Origin: JBMOLL01 sp049325415
GTDB taxonomy: Bacteria > Bacteroidota > Bacteroidia > Bacteroidales > GCA-2748055
Assembly (NCBI GenBank): GCA_049325415.1
Contig: JBMOLL010000058.1
Location: 10,766-74,765, forward strand
Direction: 5' to 3'
DNA length: 64,000 bases
The position numbers were made by a program, and so were the translations under genes. Numbering within the stretch: the first letter of the stretch is position 1; the number at the start of each line of letters is the position of its first letter. Below the pieces are notes generated by a model. The model made no database searches. It saw nothing but the letters and a program-made list of their open reading frames with translations, and had not been told where the DNA came from. Positions 23,047-32,379 of the stretch are shown in pieces.

Positions 23047-25084
23047 CTCTTCGCTTTTCAAGTTCATACGAAAGCTTAAGTGTAAACCACCTGCCCGGTG
23101 CCGGCCTGTTCAGAACGGCTACGTATGGCGTGTTCAGGAGGTTCCTCACCGAAACCTCCAGGTCGACAATCCCTTTTCCGGCTTTTATTCTCGTGCCGGC
23201 TGAAAGGTTCACCAGCACAACAGGCCGGATGAACATGGTATACGATGAAGCAGCAGGGAGGTAGCCCTCCTCATCTCCACTTAAGTTGCCTGAGGTGGAG
23301 ATTCTTCCTGTTGCCGGAATAATGAACCTGAACCGCAGTTTTTCCCCGCTGATTTCCCCGTTAATCCCCCCCTTATGAACAGGAATATAGATCAGTTGCT
23401 GACCCCTGCTCACGTCGAGCGGCGACACCTCTCCTTCATTGGTGCTGCGGGTAAAGGCATAATAGCCGTTTAAGCGGAAACTTTGACCGCCTCCAAGGTC
23501 TTTTACCCAGTTGCCTGTAAATTCGAGTCCCCTTGTGCAGACCAGCCCGATATTGGCGGGTTCCCAGTAATAGGCCCTGGATCCCGGCCGCCATTCGATC
23601 CAGTCATGAATCAGCATGTAGAAACCAGTTAAAGAAAGATCAAAGCTACCTCTACGCCCTGCCCCCTGGTTTTGTTTCTTATCCTGAATGAACTTCAAAC
23701 TGCCTTCCACCCCGACACCCCTTTCGGGCCGGAGCGCGGGGTTCCCTCCCGGTATCCAGTACAGGTCGTTCATGGCGGGGAAGCGGTAGTTGCGGTTAAT
23801 ACTGCCTGACAGATAAACAGGCAGTTTGTCCGAAGGCCTGTATTCCACACCTGCAGCGGGGATCAGCGGGATCAGTTTACCGTCGACCAACTCGCTCCGG
23901 TTAAGGAGGTAACCCGAAAGTTGGGGCCAGGGTCTGAAATGCAGGTCGGCCAGAAAAGCATATTCTGAACGCCGTCGCGTGTAACCGGTGAAAACCGTCA
24001 GGGCACTGTCGAAGGTTTCGACTGTTGTACGCGAAGCCTCCGCCATAGTATTCAGCCGGAAAGTCTTTGAAAACTCATACCCGTATGCTGCTTTAATAGA
24101 AATACTCTGTTCCTTTCCCTCCGAGTTATTGTTGATATAGCGTTCCCCGGTGATCTGATCGCTTCCGGAGGACAAAAAGTACTGAATGCCCTGCAGATGA
24201 TACCCGGCGCTGAATTCAAACTTATGCCGTCCCCGGTAGAGCCTGTAGGCTGAAAGTGTGTACAAACCCTGATCGTTCTGCTTTTCCTCTTTCTGATCGT
24301 TGCCCATGCTGGTGATTAAAGGCGGAAGATCCCGCCTGGCTGTCTGTTCCCATGCAAGCACAGACAAGATCCCCTTCCCTGCCTTCAGGTAAAATTCCTG
24401 CATGGCGTTAAAGGACCCGAAGGCAGCTCCTTCCAGGGTGTCTTTGCGGTTTGGCAATACACCATAGTTGTAAAAAGTAAAATTGTTATCGGAACGGAGA
24501 TTTCCGGTTCTAATCCGGCCCCACCATTTTTTTCCTCCCCCCGATACTTCAACCCGGTTTCCGAAGGTACCGAATGAACCGGCATCGGCCGACAGATAAA
24601 TCCCGGCGATCCGGTTCCAGTCGGCCCTGTTCTCCAGACTCAGTGTGCCACCCAGCCCACCGGCCGACTGCATCAGGGAGCCGGCCCCGTAGAGCAGTTC
24701 AACCCGGTCGCTGAAACCAACCGGGAGCAGAGAAAGGTCCACATCGCCGCGCATGGGAGAGTTAATGCTGAGGCCATTCCATGATACGATGGTATGAGTC
24801 GGCGAAGTGCCCCTCACCGAAGCCCCTGCACCCGAACCGGGTCCGGCCGATTTGACGTACACAGGGGTAAACGCAGCTATCAGCTCCCCGATACTGCCAT
24901 CCCTGGCCATGTCCATTACCAGGCTGTCGATCTTCAGTTTGTTTATTGCGGCTTCCTCCAGCGGACGATCGGCATACACCGAGACTTCCTCAATCCTGAG
25001 GGTATCTCCGACCGTTTGCCCGCATAAAATGGCAGACGGAACCAGGATCAGAATTATAAAACTGAGCTTTCTTTTAAAACCCAT
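23039..25084 (-). CDS. TonB-dependent outer-membrane receptor, BtuB-like
   Basis: 681 residues from the ATG at 25084, which gives a clean signal peptide (MGFKRKLSFIILILVPSAILCG) and overlaps the upstream stop by 11 bp; a longer frame from 25171 would bury it. After the signal come a TonB-box-like segment (EEVSVYADR), the plug domain (GAGASVRGTSPTHTIVSWNG; VELLYGAGSL) and a 22-strand-type barrel to the C-terminus. It imports a ligand across the outer membrane using TonB energy. The cobalamin riboswitch upstream and the flanking surface proteins indicate corrinoids as ligand. Confidence 0.88.
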   Translation of the reverse strand: MGFKRKLSFIILILVPSAILCGQTVGDTLRIEEVSVYADRPLEEAAINKLKIDSLVMDMARDGSIGELIAAFTPVYVKSAGPGSGAGASVRGTSPTHTIVSWNGLSINSPMRGDVDLSLLPVGFSDRVELLYGAGSLMQSAGGLGGTLSLENRADWNRIAGIYLSADAGSFGTFGNRVEVSGGGKKWWGRIRTGNLRSDNNFTFYNYGVLPNRKDTLEGAAFGSFNAMQEFYLKAGKGILSVLAWEQTARRDLPPLITSMGNDQKEEKQNDQGLYTLSAYRLYRGRHKFEFSAGYHLQGIQYFLSSGSDQITGERYINNNSEGKEQSISIKAAYGYEFSKTFRLNTMAEASRTTVETFDSALTVFTGYTRRRSEYAFLADLHFRPWPQLSGYLLNRSELVDGKLIPLIPAAGVEYRPSDKLPVYLSGSINRNYRFPAMNDLYWIPGGNPALRPERGVGVEGSLKFIQDKKQNQGAGRRGSFDLSLTGFYMLIHDWIEWRPGSRAYYWEPANIGLVCTRGLEFTGNWVKDLGGGQSFRLNGYYAFTRSTNEGEVSPLDVSRGQQLIYIPVHKGGINGEISGEKLRFRFIIPATGRISTSGNLSGDEEGYLPAASSYTMFIRPVVLVNLSAGTRIKAGKGIVDLEVSVRNLLNTPYVAVLNRPAPGRWFTLKLSYELEKRRDD

Positions 25085-27560
25085 AACCTGTGCCGATGAG
25101 TTTACCGGTAAAAACGCCCTCACCTGTTTCGATCCGGTAGAGGTAAAGACCCGGAGGGAAGGCCCCTCCATCGAGTTTTACTTCCGTCTCCCCGTTCAGA
25201 GGGACCTGGCTGAGGGTCCTGCCACCGGGGTCAGAAATTACTAACAGGCCCCTTAAAGGAAATCCCGAACGAAAATATATGATATCCGAAAAGGGATTGG
25301 GTCCCGCCTCAGGTGCCGTGGTGAGGTTTTCGGGGGATAGCCCGGTCGTCCCGACCCTTACCAGCGCTTCCGGAATGCCGGCAGCAAACCTGATCTCACC
25401 GCTTTCCTCCACCCTGATCACCGCCTCACCGTTCTCATCGGTGACTCCGGCCGGAAAACTACCTTTGGCACCCGGGTTCTCGATGGTTATTGTTACACTT
25501 GCGAGGGGACTTACAGTTGCCGACTGTATCATTCCTGCATCCGAAAGACTTCCGGCACAGGCACTTAATTTTATCCTGCAAAGCTCGCCCTGTTCGTATT
25601 GAGAACGATCTGTGGCGATATGCCTGAAGGTCCAGGGAAGTGCCGCATTTTCAACCCGGTAAAGCCAGATCTCATCCCCGTTCCGGACCGGGATCTTCTC
25701 CAGGCCCCCGGTCACCATTTTCCCGTTATGCAGTACAACCCATACCGGCTGAGCCTCACTTGCCGCTACCGAAGCTTTCTCGCCGTACAGGTACTCGGTA
25801 TACCCGTCCTGCCGATGAGGGTAGCGCCAGAGGTACAGGTCCTCTCCACCGGCAGTCTCCCTGAACCGGAGATCGCTTTCAAAAGGAACATTTTCCAGGC
25901 CGGCTGCCAGTACATGGGCCAGGGTGACCCCTTCAAGAGTTGCCGGCGAGAAAGCACCCGAAATATCATCGACAAAAGGTTCAAGATCAAAATTTTCCAC
26001 CTGAAATTCCTGCCCGGGCAACAGGCAACGGTCGCGGGTGCTGCATCCGAAAAAGACGGACACGGTTTCGGGCGCTGCGGTAACCGTTATACTGGCCGAA
26101 GCAAAGAGCGGATATCCCCCGGCACTGACAGAGAGCAGAGCCGTTCCGGGCTTCCTGCCGAAAAGGAGAACACCTCCGGAGGCAGGAATGATACCTGCCA
26201 CGGTGGTATCGCTGCAGCTAAAAACCAGAGGAACACCCTGGATCTCACGTTTCTCCGCATCCAGAACAAACACTTTAAACAGTGCCTCTTCACCGGTGCG
26301 CAGGGAGACCACATCCTTTTCTATCATTATAGCAGCCGGTTCACTTACCTCAAAAGACACAGACGCCTTTACATCAGGATGATCAGCTGAGGTGGCAGTA
26401 AGGTTCACAAACCCTGATTTTTTCAGCACAAGAGCCTCACCGCTGAAACCTGCCACTGCAGCATCGCTGATGCTCCAGTTTACAGTTGTTTCGACCGGCC
26501 TGCCCATTTCGAAATACCTGGCTTCGGGGACGATCCGGGTTCCGGCAGGCAGAAGGACCGGCAGTTCGCCGATGACCATCATGGAAGAGTTGAAGCCCGG
26601 CCGGGCACTGGGGGCTTCGTCACGGATCATCCGAACCTCGGTGGAGAGCTCTCCAAGCCATCGGGCATCTTCCAGAACGGCTGTAGTGATCTTAATAAAA
26701 TCAATGCTTTCGAGTTCAACACTGTTCCCGTCTTCATCAACGGCCCAGGAGATATCGATGGCGTCGCCCCCGCACCCTTCTGTTTCGCTTGTATAAGGAT
26801 TGTCGGGAAGCCCGGCCCCCGGGTCTGCTGTGCGCATATTATCGGCATAGCCAAAGGCCCTGTTCCGGCAGATCAGCTCACCTGCATTGCCTGTATAAAC
26901 AAGTGGCCGGATCCGGCTTCCGCTGAATGTCACACTGTCCTGTCCATAACCTTCGAACAGACTTGCGAGCGGATAATAGGGCTGGGTATAAAAGGAATTT
27001 GCACGGATCATACCGGCTGATCCGTCGTCTGCGATCCAGGCAATATCACTTGCAAACGGCACGGAAGGATTGTAGTAGGTCACCGTGAATCGCTTGCTGA
27101 GCCCCAGGAAATAATGATCGCTTCCTGCAATCTCATACCAGGTATCATCTGGCAGACCATTCCCGTTCTCATCCTTCATGACACTGACTATGCCGGGTTC
27201 CGCCCATCTGACCTTTCCTTCCGCATCGGTAAGCGGATTACCGAAGATTGTCAGGTCGATCCCGTAGGGATTTTCCGCATCATTGATAACCGGCCTGCTG
27301 AATTTATAGATCACCGAACCGCCGAAGGCCCCGAGACTCACCAGGGCATTGCTCCCCGAACATATGGCGGCGGCAGCTCCGGGTGTTCCCGAAGCCGGCA
27401 GGTTGATGAATTGTCCGGGAGCCGGGGTATAGCTGATCAGGGTACATGGATTGTTTTCCTGCCCCTCAAGAACCTGGGACGGGGCCAGCAGCAAAGCAGA
27501 TGCAAGAAGACAAATAAGCCTTCGGGATATTCCGGATACGGTATTTGAACTGTGCCTCAT
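25074..27560 (-). CDS. Large secreted surface protein of B12 operon: Ig-like repeats, DUF4430-like domain, T9SS tail
   Basis: 828 residues. A signal peptide (to about 33) precedes a ~270-residue domain typical of proteins coded beside Bacteroidales B12 receptors (VIYKFSRPVINDAENPYGID; ENGNGLPDDTWYEIAGSDHY; GGDAIDISWAVDEDGNSV). Two Big-type Ig modules follow (~325-500), then a region resembling DUF4430, a family related to the C-terminal domain of transcobalamin/intrinsic factor (ending with NGDEIWLYRVEN), another Ig-like strand set, and a C-terminal type IX secretion sorting domain beginning PNPFSDIIYF. First gene after the riboswitch. Probably a secreted or cell-attached corrinoid-handling protein; that role is inferred from domain and context. 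Confidence 0.8.
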   Translation of the reverse strand: MRHSSNTVSGISRRLICLLASALLLAPSQVLEGQENNPCTLISYTPAPGQFINLPASGTPGAAAAICSGSNALVSLGAFGGSVIYKFSRPVINDAENPYGIDLTIFGNPLTDAEGKVRWAEPGIVSVMKDENGNGLPDDTWYEIAGSDHYFLGLSKRFTVTYYNPSVPFASDIAWIADDGSAGMIRANSFYTQPYYPLASLFEGYGQDSVTFSGSRIRPLVYTGNAGELICRNRAFGYADNMRTADPGAGLPDNPYTSETEGCGGDAIDISWAVDEDGNSVELESIDFIKITTAVLEDARWLGELSTEVRMIRDEAPSARPGFNSSMMVIGELPVLLPAGTRIVPEARYFEMGRPVETTVNWSISDAAVAGFSGEALVLKKSGFVNLTATSADHPDVKASVSFEVSEPAAIMIEKDVVSLRTGEEALFKVFVLDAEKREIQGVPLVFSCSDTTVAGIIPASGGVLLFGRKPGTALLSVSAGGYPLFASASITVTAAPETVSVFFGCSTRDRCLLPGQEFQVENFDLEPFVDDISGAFSPATLEGVTLAHVLAAGLENVPFESDLRFRETAGGEDLYLWRYPHRQDGYTEYLYGEKASVAASEAQPVWVVLHNGKMVTGGLEKIPVRNGDEIWLYRVENAALPWTFRHIATDRSQYEQGELCRIKLSACAGSLSDAGMIQSATVSPLASVTITIENPGAKGSFPAGVTDENGEAVIRVEESGEIRFAAGIPEALVRVGTTGLSPENLTTAPEAGPNPFSDIIYFRSGFPLRGLLVISDPGGRTLSQVPLNGETEVKLDGGAFPPGLYLYRIETGEGVFTGKLIGTGYGF

Positions 27561-27661
27561 TGCAGAACCTGACTTTCCATTTTGATTTCCGGTTTTGCCT
27601 GGGCTTCTGGTAAGGCCTCCTGATGCTGGTCACAAGCTCTTTCTCCGAAAGCTGTCAAAAC

Positions 27662-27848
27662 CGAATGTACAGGCAGGTCTTCTGACTTACTCCGATCTGG
27701 TGCCTTCCCATCTCCGCACCGGCTCCGGCGGGCGCCGGTTGATGCGAAAAAAGTGGCTCAATACCAGAACATTAATGAGCTTACAGCAGCGGGAACTGTT
27801 GCCGACTTTCACGGCATTCCCTTTTCATCCCGGTTAGGGGAACCGATA
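27662..27848 (-). promoter_or_regulatory. Cobalamin riboswitch
   Basis: Read on the minus strand, the conserved core is present in order: GGGAATGCCGTGAAAGTCGG, then CAACAGTTCCCGCTGCTGTA, a variable arm (27692-27765), and the terminal B12 box AGTCAGAAGACCTGCC at about 27673-27688. The start codon of the surface-protein gene lies ~100 nt beyond. Cobalamin binding would shut down the receptor operon. The exact ends are approximate. Confidence 0.92.
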
Positions 27849-27853
27849 CGAAG

Positions 27854-27861
27854 CAAAGGTA
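27854..27861 (-). promoter_or_regulatory. -7 element upstream of the cobalamin riboswitch
   Basis: TACCTTTG on the minus strand, an exact TAnnTTTG, immediately precedes the riboswitch; transcription would begin near 27847, which is where the riboswitch fold starts. The -33 region is poor (no TTG at 19-21 nt). Confidence 0.5.
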
Positions 27862-27926
27862 TGAAATCGGAACAGAGTATGTGAGAAATGAAGTGATTTT
27901 TATGAACACTGCGTTCACAATGCGGA

Positions 27927-29024
27927 TCATTTCCTTAATACCTCCCTGAGTCTTTCCTGGGCATTAAGCCGTTCCGCCTCCTTCCTGGCCAGGTACTCGG
28001 CAAGCGGTTCGGGTTCATGTCCGGCAGCCCATTTGAGTGTGGTACGGTACTGTGCTCCGACAGAAGAGAAGTCAAACATCAGAAAAACCTCCTTGAAATC
28101 GGGTACATAGATTTTAGTTTTACGCGCCAGTTCCGGATAGTCCTTCATCAATACCCGGTAATTACGCATAAAGCCGTCTTCCGTGAGGTCTTCCAGCGAC
28201 ACTCCCATTTTATCCAGCAATTGCCCGCGATCCACTCCCAGCACATTCAATTCTTCAGCCAGGTTGGGTATGGTATCGGTTTTACGGCTGATCACCAGCA
28301 TCTCCCTTACCGGCTTTCCCGTAAATTCTTCATAATCAAGAACGGCCCTGTATGGAACATGATCGGCGCCCACTCCCCCGTCCATAAAATTACCCCGCGG
28401 CAGGGTGCTGGCATTGGAAATGCTTACCGGGGGGAAGGCGACAGGAAAGGCAATGGATGCCATGAGCACTTCTACAAGATCCAGATCAGGATCGCTTTCG
28501 GAGTTTATTTTCAGGCTGCTCATCCGGTATGTCCGGTCGGCATCGGGCAAGGGACGCAGGCTGACGATGGAAATAGAAGTCGGAATGGGTAGGTCCGACA
28601 TCCTGTAATAACCAAGGGTGTCGTTGACCACCCGTTTGAGCAACTCGCGCAGTGGTTCTGTATCTACCGGTATCTTATGTCCTTCCTGCCTGAATATATC
28701 GCCGTTATCCAGGCTGTCGACCAGACGATGATACCTTTCCCAGCTATATTTTCCTGAAAGAATTCCATTCAGAATCACGCTGTTCAGCGAACCCGAACTG
28801 GCCCCGGAAATGAACACCACATCATTGAGCTTACCCTGACGGTAAAGCGTCTCCAGCAAAGCTGATTCCTGGGTGATCTTGGCTGCAGCACCGGTTATCA
28901 CCACGGCCGTCCCTTCACCCTTTCCATCCGCCGGTTCGGCAGAAGCCTCATTCCCGGGTCTGCAGCCCTGGAACAGGATAAGAAAGGAAAAGGAAAAATT
29001 TAAGAAAAGAATGAAATTTTTCAT
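27927..29024 (-). CDS. Patatin-like phospholipase lipoprotein
   Basis: 365 residues. Signal peptide ends in a lipobox with Cys21 (LILFQGC). The patatin catalytic dyad is visible: nucleophile S76 in GASSG and D215 in MDGG; an oxyanion-hole-like ITGAAAK segment precedes it at ~43-49, with Ala in place of one of the usual glycines. Such enzymes are Ser-Asp acyl hydrolases. Lipidation suggests location on the outer or inner membrane rather than secretion. Substrate unknown. It has its own transcription unit upstream of the riboswitch, 42 bp after the stop... of nothing on that strand except the hybrid kinase that ends at 29069, so co-transcription with that kinase is possible. Confidence 0.8.
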   Translation of the reverse strand: MKNFILFLNFSFSFLILFQGCRPGNEASAEPADGKGEGTAVVITGAAAKITQESALLETLYRQGKLNDVVFISGASSGSLNSVILNGILSGKYSWERYHRLVDSLDNGDIFRQEGHKIPVDTEPLRELLKRVVNDTLGYYRMSDLPIPTSISIVSLRPLPDADRTYRMSSLKINSESDPDLDLVEVLMASIAFPVAFPPVSISNASTLPRGNFMDGGVGADHVPYRAVLDYEEFTGKPVREMLVISRKTDTIPNLAEELNVLGVDRGQLLDKMGVSLEDLTEDGFMRNYRVLMKDYPELARKTKIYVPDFKEVFLMFDFSSVGAQYRTTLKWAAGHEPEPLAEYLARKEAERLNAQERLREVLRK

Positions 29025-29068
29025 CGAACGAACATTATACCGATGAAAATAACGACAATTAAAACCAT

Positions 29069-31516
29069 CTATTGTTTAAGATAGGGATGTAATATTTTCA
29101 ACAACACTCCCGGAAGGATCGGTTTGGAAATGAAGTCATTGCAACCCTCATCCCTGCACCTTTGTATGTCCTGACTCATGGCATAGGCCGATTGTGCAAT
29201 GACCACCATATTTTCGTTGATCCTTCGTGCTTCGCTGACGAGGCTCAGCCCGCTGCAGTCGGGCAACTGGATATCCAGGAGAATGATGTCGAAATGTTCC
29301 CTGCGGAGCTGATCCAGTGCTTCACGGCAGGAAGATGCTGTTTCATAGGTGATATTCTCCTCTTCCAGGATCATGGAGAGCAGGACCATGCTGGGCTGAT
29401 CATCCTCAACAATAAGAATACGTTTAGGTTTGGGTGATGACTGGAAATCGTTAACCTCCTTTACAAAGTCTCTAAAACTTTTCCGGCAAGGCAGTGTAAA
29501 GAAAAAAGTAGTGCCTTTCTCCTCGATGGAATCAAACCAGATTCTACCGCCCATGAGTTCCACAAGATTACGGCTGATGGCAAGCCCCAGTCCGGTACCC
29601 GTAAGGGCGCTGTTCGCCACAGAGCCCGATTTCGAGAACCTGTCGAAGATCCTGTTGCGAAAGTCTTCCGGAATGCCTCTACCCGTATCGGCAACACTGA
29701 AGCGCAGGAAACCGGGCTCGGCTTCCATCCTGATCTCAATCATTCCCGAAGCCGTGAATTTCATAGCGTTCTCAAGCAGATTACCCAGGATCTGCCGGAA
29801 ACGGACTTCGTCGGTTTCCAGGATCAGCCCATCAGGAACAGGATGCAGGATCAGGGTAATATTTTCCTTGCCAAGGGTTTTTAGCCGGGCGGTATACAGG
29901 GCGTGCAGTTCATGCAGATGCCGGGTGATATCCACCGGTCGCTTTTCAATCTCAAGCGATCCCGATTCGATCCTCGATATGTCCAGGATATCATTTATGA
30001 TCCTCAGCAGATATTCACTGCTTCTTCGCACCAGCGATAAATATTTACGGGCATCTTCCGGGGGAATGGAATCGTTCATCAGGAGATCGGAAAAGCCCAT
30101 GATGCTATTCATCGGAGTGCGGATCTCATGGCTCATATTCGCGAGGAATGCACTTTTCAGCTTATCGCTTTCCTCCGCTCTTGTCCTCGCTTCTTCGAGC
30201 TTTTTATTACTCTCCTTAAGTTCCTTCAGTGTATTCTTCAGTTCCCGGTTAACCTGCTGATACTTCCTGTTCTGCTGCTCAATGATCTCGCTCTTCCTCA
30301 GTAGTTCCTGCTCCGCGGCTTTCCTCTCCGTGATATCCATTCCGTTAAAAAGAAAAGAGATATTTCTGCTCTTGGGATCCCTGATCAAGGTTATCCTCCA
30401 CAGAATCAACCGCTGCGCTCTTTTTCGGGTGATCACCCTGCCCTCAAATGCAGTAATAGTTCCCTGCTCATTCTTCTTCAGATCAGCGAGCCTCTTTTTA
30501 AGATCCTGTCTTTCCCCGCGGGGAACAAACTTACCGGTCCAGACGACGCCCTTTAACTCCGATGCCGTATAGCCCAGAATTTCCTGGCCCCTGCGGTTCA
30601 TGATATCCACCCTTCCTTCCCGGTCGAGTACAAGGAAAAAATTCCCTGCCAGATCGAAATAGGTCTGTGCCCGGTCCCGTTCGAGGCGGATTGTCTCCTG
30701 GTTGTTCCTCCGCTTGGTGATATCGTAAAGCGACCCGACGATCCCCACCACCTTACCGTTCTCATCCACGAGGGGCGATTCAGCCACTTCCACCCAGATC
30801 GGCCTTCCATCTTTTCGCTTTAGCTCCAGCGGATAAAGCGGCTGCTTCTTTCCAGTTTCCAGTGCCCTTTTTGTGTATAAGGCCGCTTCCCTGTTCAGCT
30901 CATTCCGGGTAGCCAGGCTGGTCCACCGGATATTCATCAGTTCATCCGGTGAATAACCCAGGATCTGCCGGCACTGTGGACTGACAAAGGTGATCACATT
31001 CCGTGTATCATGAACGTAATGCATCTCCCGGCTATGTTCAATAATATTCTGCAGAAAACGCCGGCTTTCCTGCAAAGCTTCTTCAGCAATAAGCTTTTCG
31101 GTCTGGTCGATTATGGTACAGATCATCCCATCATAACGCTCCTCCCTTACCCGGGGTATCAGCCGGAATTCCTGTATGGCACGGCGCCCGACCGGTGTGA
31201 TGACACGGGCCGTGAAGCTCCTTTCCTGAAGGTCGGAACGTGATGCCCGGTACGAGGGTGCAAACTCCTTCAGGACCTTCCTGTCGAAATCCCGGAGAAG
31301 ATTCCTGTTCATCAACTGTGCTGCATTCAGGCCCGAGATCCGCTCAACTACTTTGTTGACAAAGATGATCCGTTCTTTCCGGTCGGTCACAATAATACCG
31401 TCCTGAACCGACTGCAACAGATGTTCATACAGCGAAGCCGGCATCCCATCCTTTATTTCTGCGGAACTATCCGGGCGGTGCTTGTCCTTTCCGATGGCTT
31501 CAGACTTTTTATCCAT
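29069..31516 (-). CDS. PAS hybrid histidine kinase/response regulator
   Basis: 815 residues, soluble. Three PAS domains (about 27-145, 145-270, 275-395; starts visible at VQDGIIVTDRKERIIFVN and NFFLVLDREGRVDIMN), a coiled coil (~395-450), HisKA with H463 in MSHEIRTPMNS, HATPase (DTGRGIP, GTGLGLA), and a receiver with D748 in LLDIQLPDCSG. No output domain. The stop lies 44 bp before the patatin lipoprotein start on the same strand. Architecture closely parallels the 919- and 967-residue kinases of this window, suggesting paralogues. Confidence 0.9.
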   Translation of the reverse strand: MDKKSEAIGKDKHRPDSSAEIKDGMPASLYEHLLQSVQDGIIVTDRKERIIFVNKVVERISGLNAAQLMNRNLLRDFDRKVLKEFAPSYRASRSDLQERSFTARVITPVGRRAIQEFRLIPRVREERYDGMICTIIDQTEKLIAEEALQESRRFLQNIIEHSREMHYVHDTRNVITFVSPQCRQILGYSPDELMNIRWTSLATRNELNREAALYTKRALETGKKQPLYPLELKRKDGRPIWVEVAESPLVDENGKVVGIVGSLYDITKRRNNQETIRLERDRAQTYFDLAGNFFLVLDREGRVDIMNRRGQEILGYTASELKGVVWTGKFVPRGERQDLKKRLADLKKNEQGTITAFEGRVITRKRAQRLILWRITLIRDPKSRNISFLFNGMDITERKAAEQELLRKSEIIEQQNRKYQQVNRELKNTLKELKESNKKLEEARTRAEESDKLKSAFLANMSHEIRTPMNSIMGFSDLLMNDSIPPEDARKYLSLVRRSSEYLLRIINDILDISRIESGSLEIEKRPVDITRHLHELHALYTARLKTLGKENITLILHPVPDGLILETDEVRFRQILGNLLENAMKFTASGMIEIRMEAEPGFLRFSVADTGRGIPEDFRNRIFDRFSKSGSVANSALTGTGLGLAISRNLVELMGGRIWFDSIEEKGTTFFFTLPCRKSFRDFVKEVNDFQSSPKPKRILIVEDDQPSMVLLSMILEEENITYETASSCREALDQLRREHFDIILLDIQLPDCSGLSLVSEARRINENMVVIAQSAYAMSQDIQRCRDEGCNDFISKPILPGVLLKILHPYLKQ

Positions 31517-31701
31517 CCTTACAATTTGACATCATGCATTTTACGAAATTCCCCCCCGAATGTCAATGAGTATAATTACGGGTTTTGATAAAAAATAGTA
31601 ACAAAGAGGTTCGTTTAAACCATGATTATTCTGTTGAAGCCGAAAATGAGCTTTTTTCCGATATCAGTAAAAGCGATCGGTATGAATGCGGGATTAAAAA
31701 A

Positions 31702-31737
31702 CACAGGTTATTGAAGGGAAATTTTCAATAACCTGTG
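31702..31737 (-). terminator. Intrinsic terminator of the 2-oxoacid oxidoreductase operon
   Basis: A perfect 14-bp stem (CACAGGTTATTGAA and its complement) with an 8-nt loop, followed on the minus strand by six T residues. It lies 73 bp after the stop of the gamma-subunit gene, which ends the operon. The rest of 31517-31809 shows no gene. Confidence 0.85.
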
Positions 31738-31809
31738 CTGAATATCTATTCCGGTAAACTGAAGGACAGTTACCCTTGACTGACAAGGGAAGCCCGTTCC
31801 CCGTTTATT

Positions 31810-32352
31810 TTACATTTCGTGAACAATGGCCATTCCCCGTCGGATTGCCTCCTCATTGGCGGGGATCAGGTGATGATGTCGCGGGGGAAGGGATTTTTCA
31901 AGCCCCTTGTGAACATTCTTCATCTCCACTACGGGATTGACCTTCAAATAGGCTCCGAGGACGATCATATTAAAGGTCTTTGCCGATGACATCTTTGATG
32001 CCTCAGACGCAGCCTCAACCTGGAATATGCGGATATCCTTCCGTTCCGGGTGCCGGGTGATCCCGTTCGGATCGTAAAGAAGGAGTCCGCCGGGCTTAAC
32101 CCTCGACTCAAACTTATCCAGGGCCTGCTGATTCAGAATAATGGCAGTGTCGTATTTCTGAAGCACAGGTGAACTAACCCGCTCGTCGCTCAAAATAACG
32201 GTAACATTGGCAGTCCCGCCCCTCATCTCCGGTCCGTAGGAGGGCATCCAGCTTACCTCCTGTTCCTGCATGATCCCTGAATAGGCCAGTATTTTACCCA
32301 TCGACAGGACACCCTGTCCGCCGAACCCGGCTATAATAATTTCTTCTGTCAT
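31810..32352 (-). CDS. 2-oxoacid:ferredoxin oxidoreductase, gamma subunit
   Basis: 180 residues. Typical gamma-subunit start IIAGFGGQGVLSMGKILAYSG and the conserved SYGPEMRGGTAN segment at about 39-50. It helps bind CoA in the heterotetrameric oxidoreductase that oxidatively decarboxylates 2-oxoacids to acyl-CoA while reducing ferredoxin. Fourth gene of the operon ferredoxin-alpha-beta-gamma, 27 bp after beta, followed by a strong terminator. Substrate class (branched-chain 2-oxoacids versus 2-oxoglutarate) cannot be fixed from this subunit. Confidence 0.9.
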   Translation of the reverse strand: MTEEIIIAGFGGQGVLSMGKILAYSGIMQEQEVSWMPSYGPEMRGGTANVTVILSDERVSSPVLQKYDTAIILNQQALDKFESRVKPGGLLLYDPNGITRHPERKDIRIFQVEAASEASKMSSAKTFNMIVLGAYLKVNPVVEMKNVHKGLEKSLPPRHHHLIPANEEAIRRGMAIVHEM

Positions 32353-32379
32353 GATCTCAGTTTTATATTTTCTACCGGT

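Noticed and set aside
21868..23079. 403-codon plus-strand open frame overlapping nadD
   Set aside because: Antisense to the BtuG-like lipoprotein gene, which has a signal peptide, lipobox and propeller pattern and sits in a riboswitch operon.
25084..25171. Upstream start for the TonB receptor at 25171
   Set aside because: It would put 29 residues before a clean signal peptide and overlap the upstream gene by nearly 100 bp; the ATG at 25084 gives the normal overlap and N-terminus.
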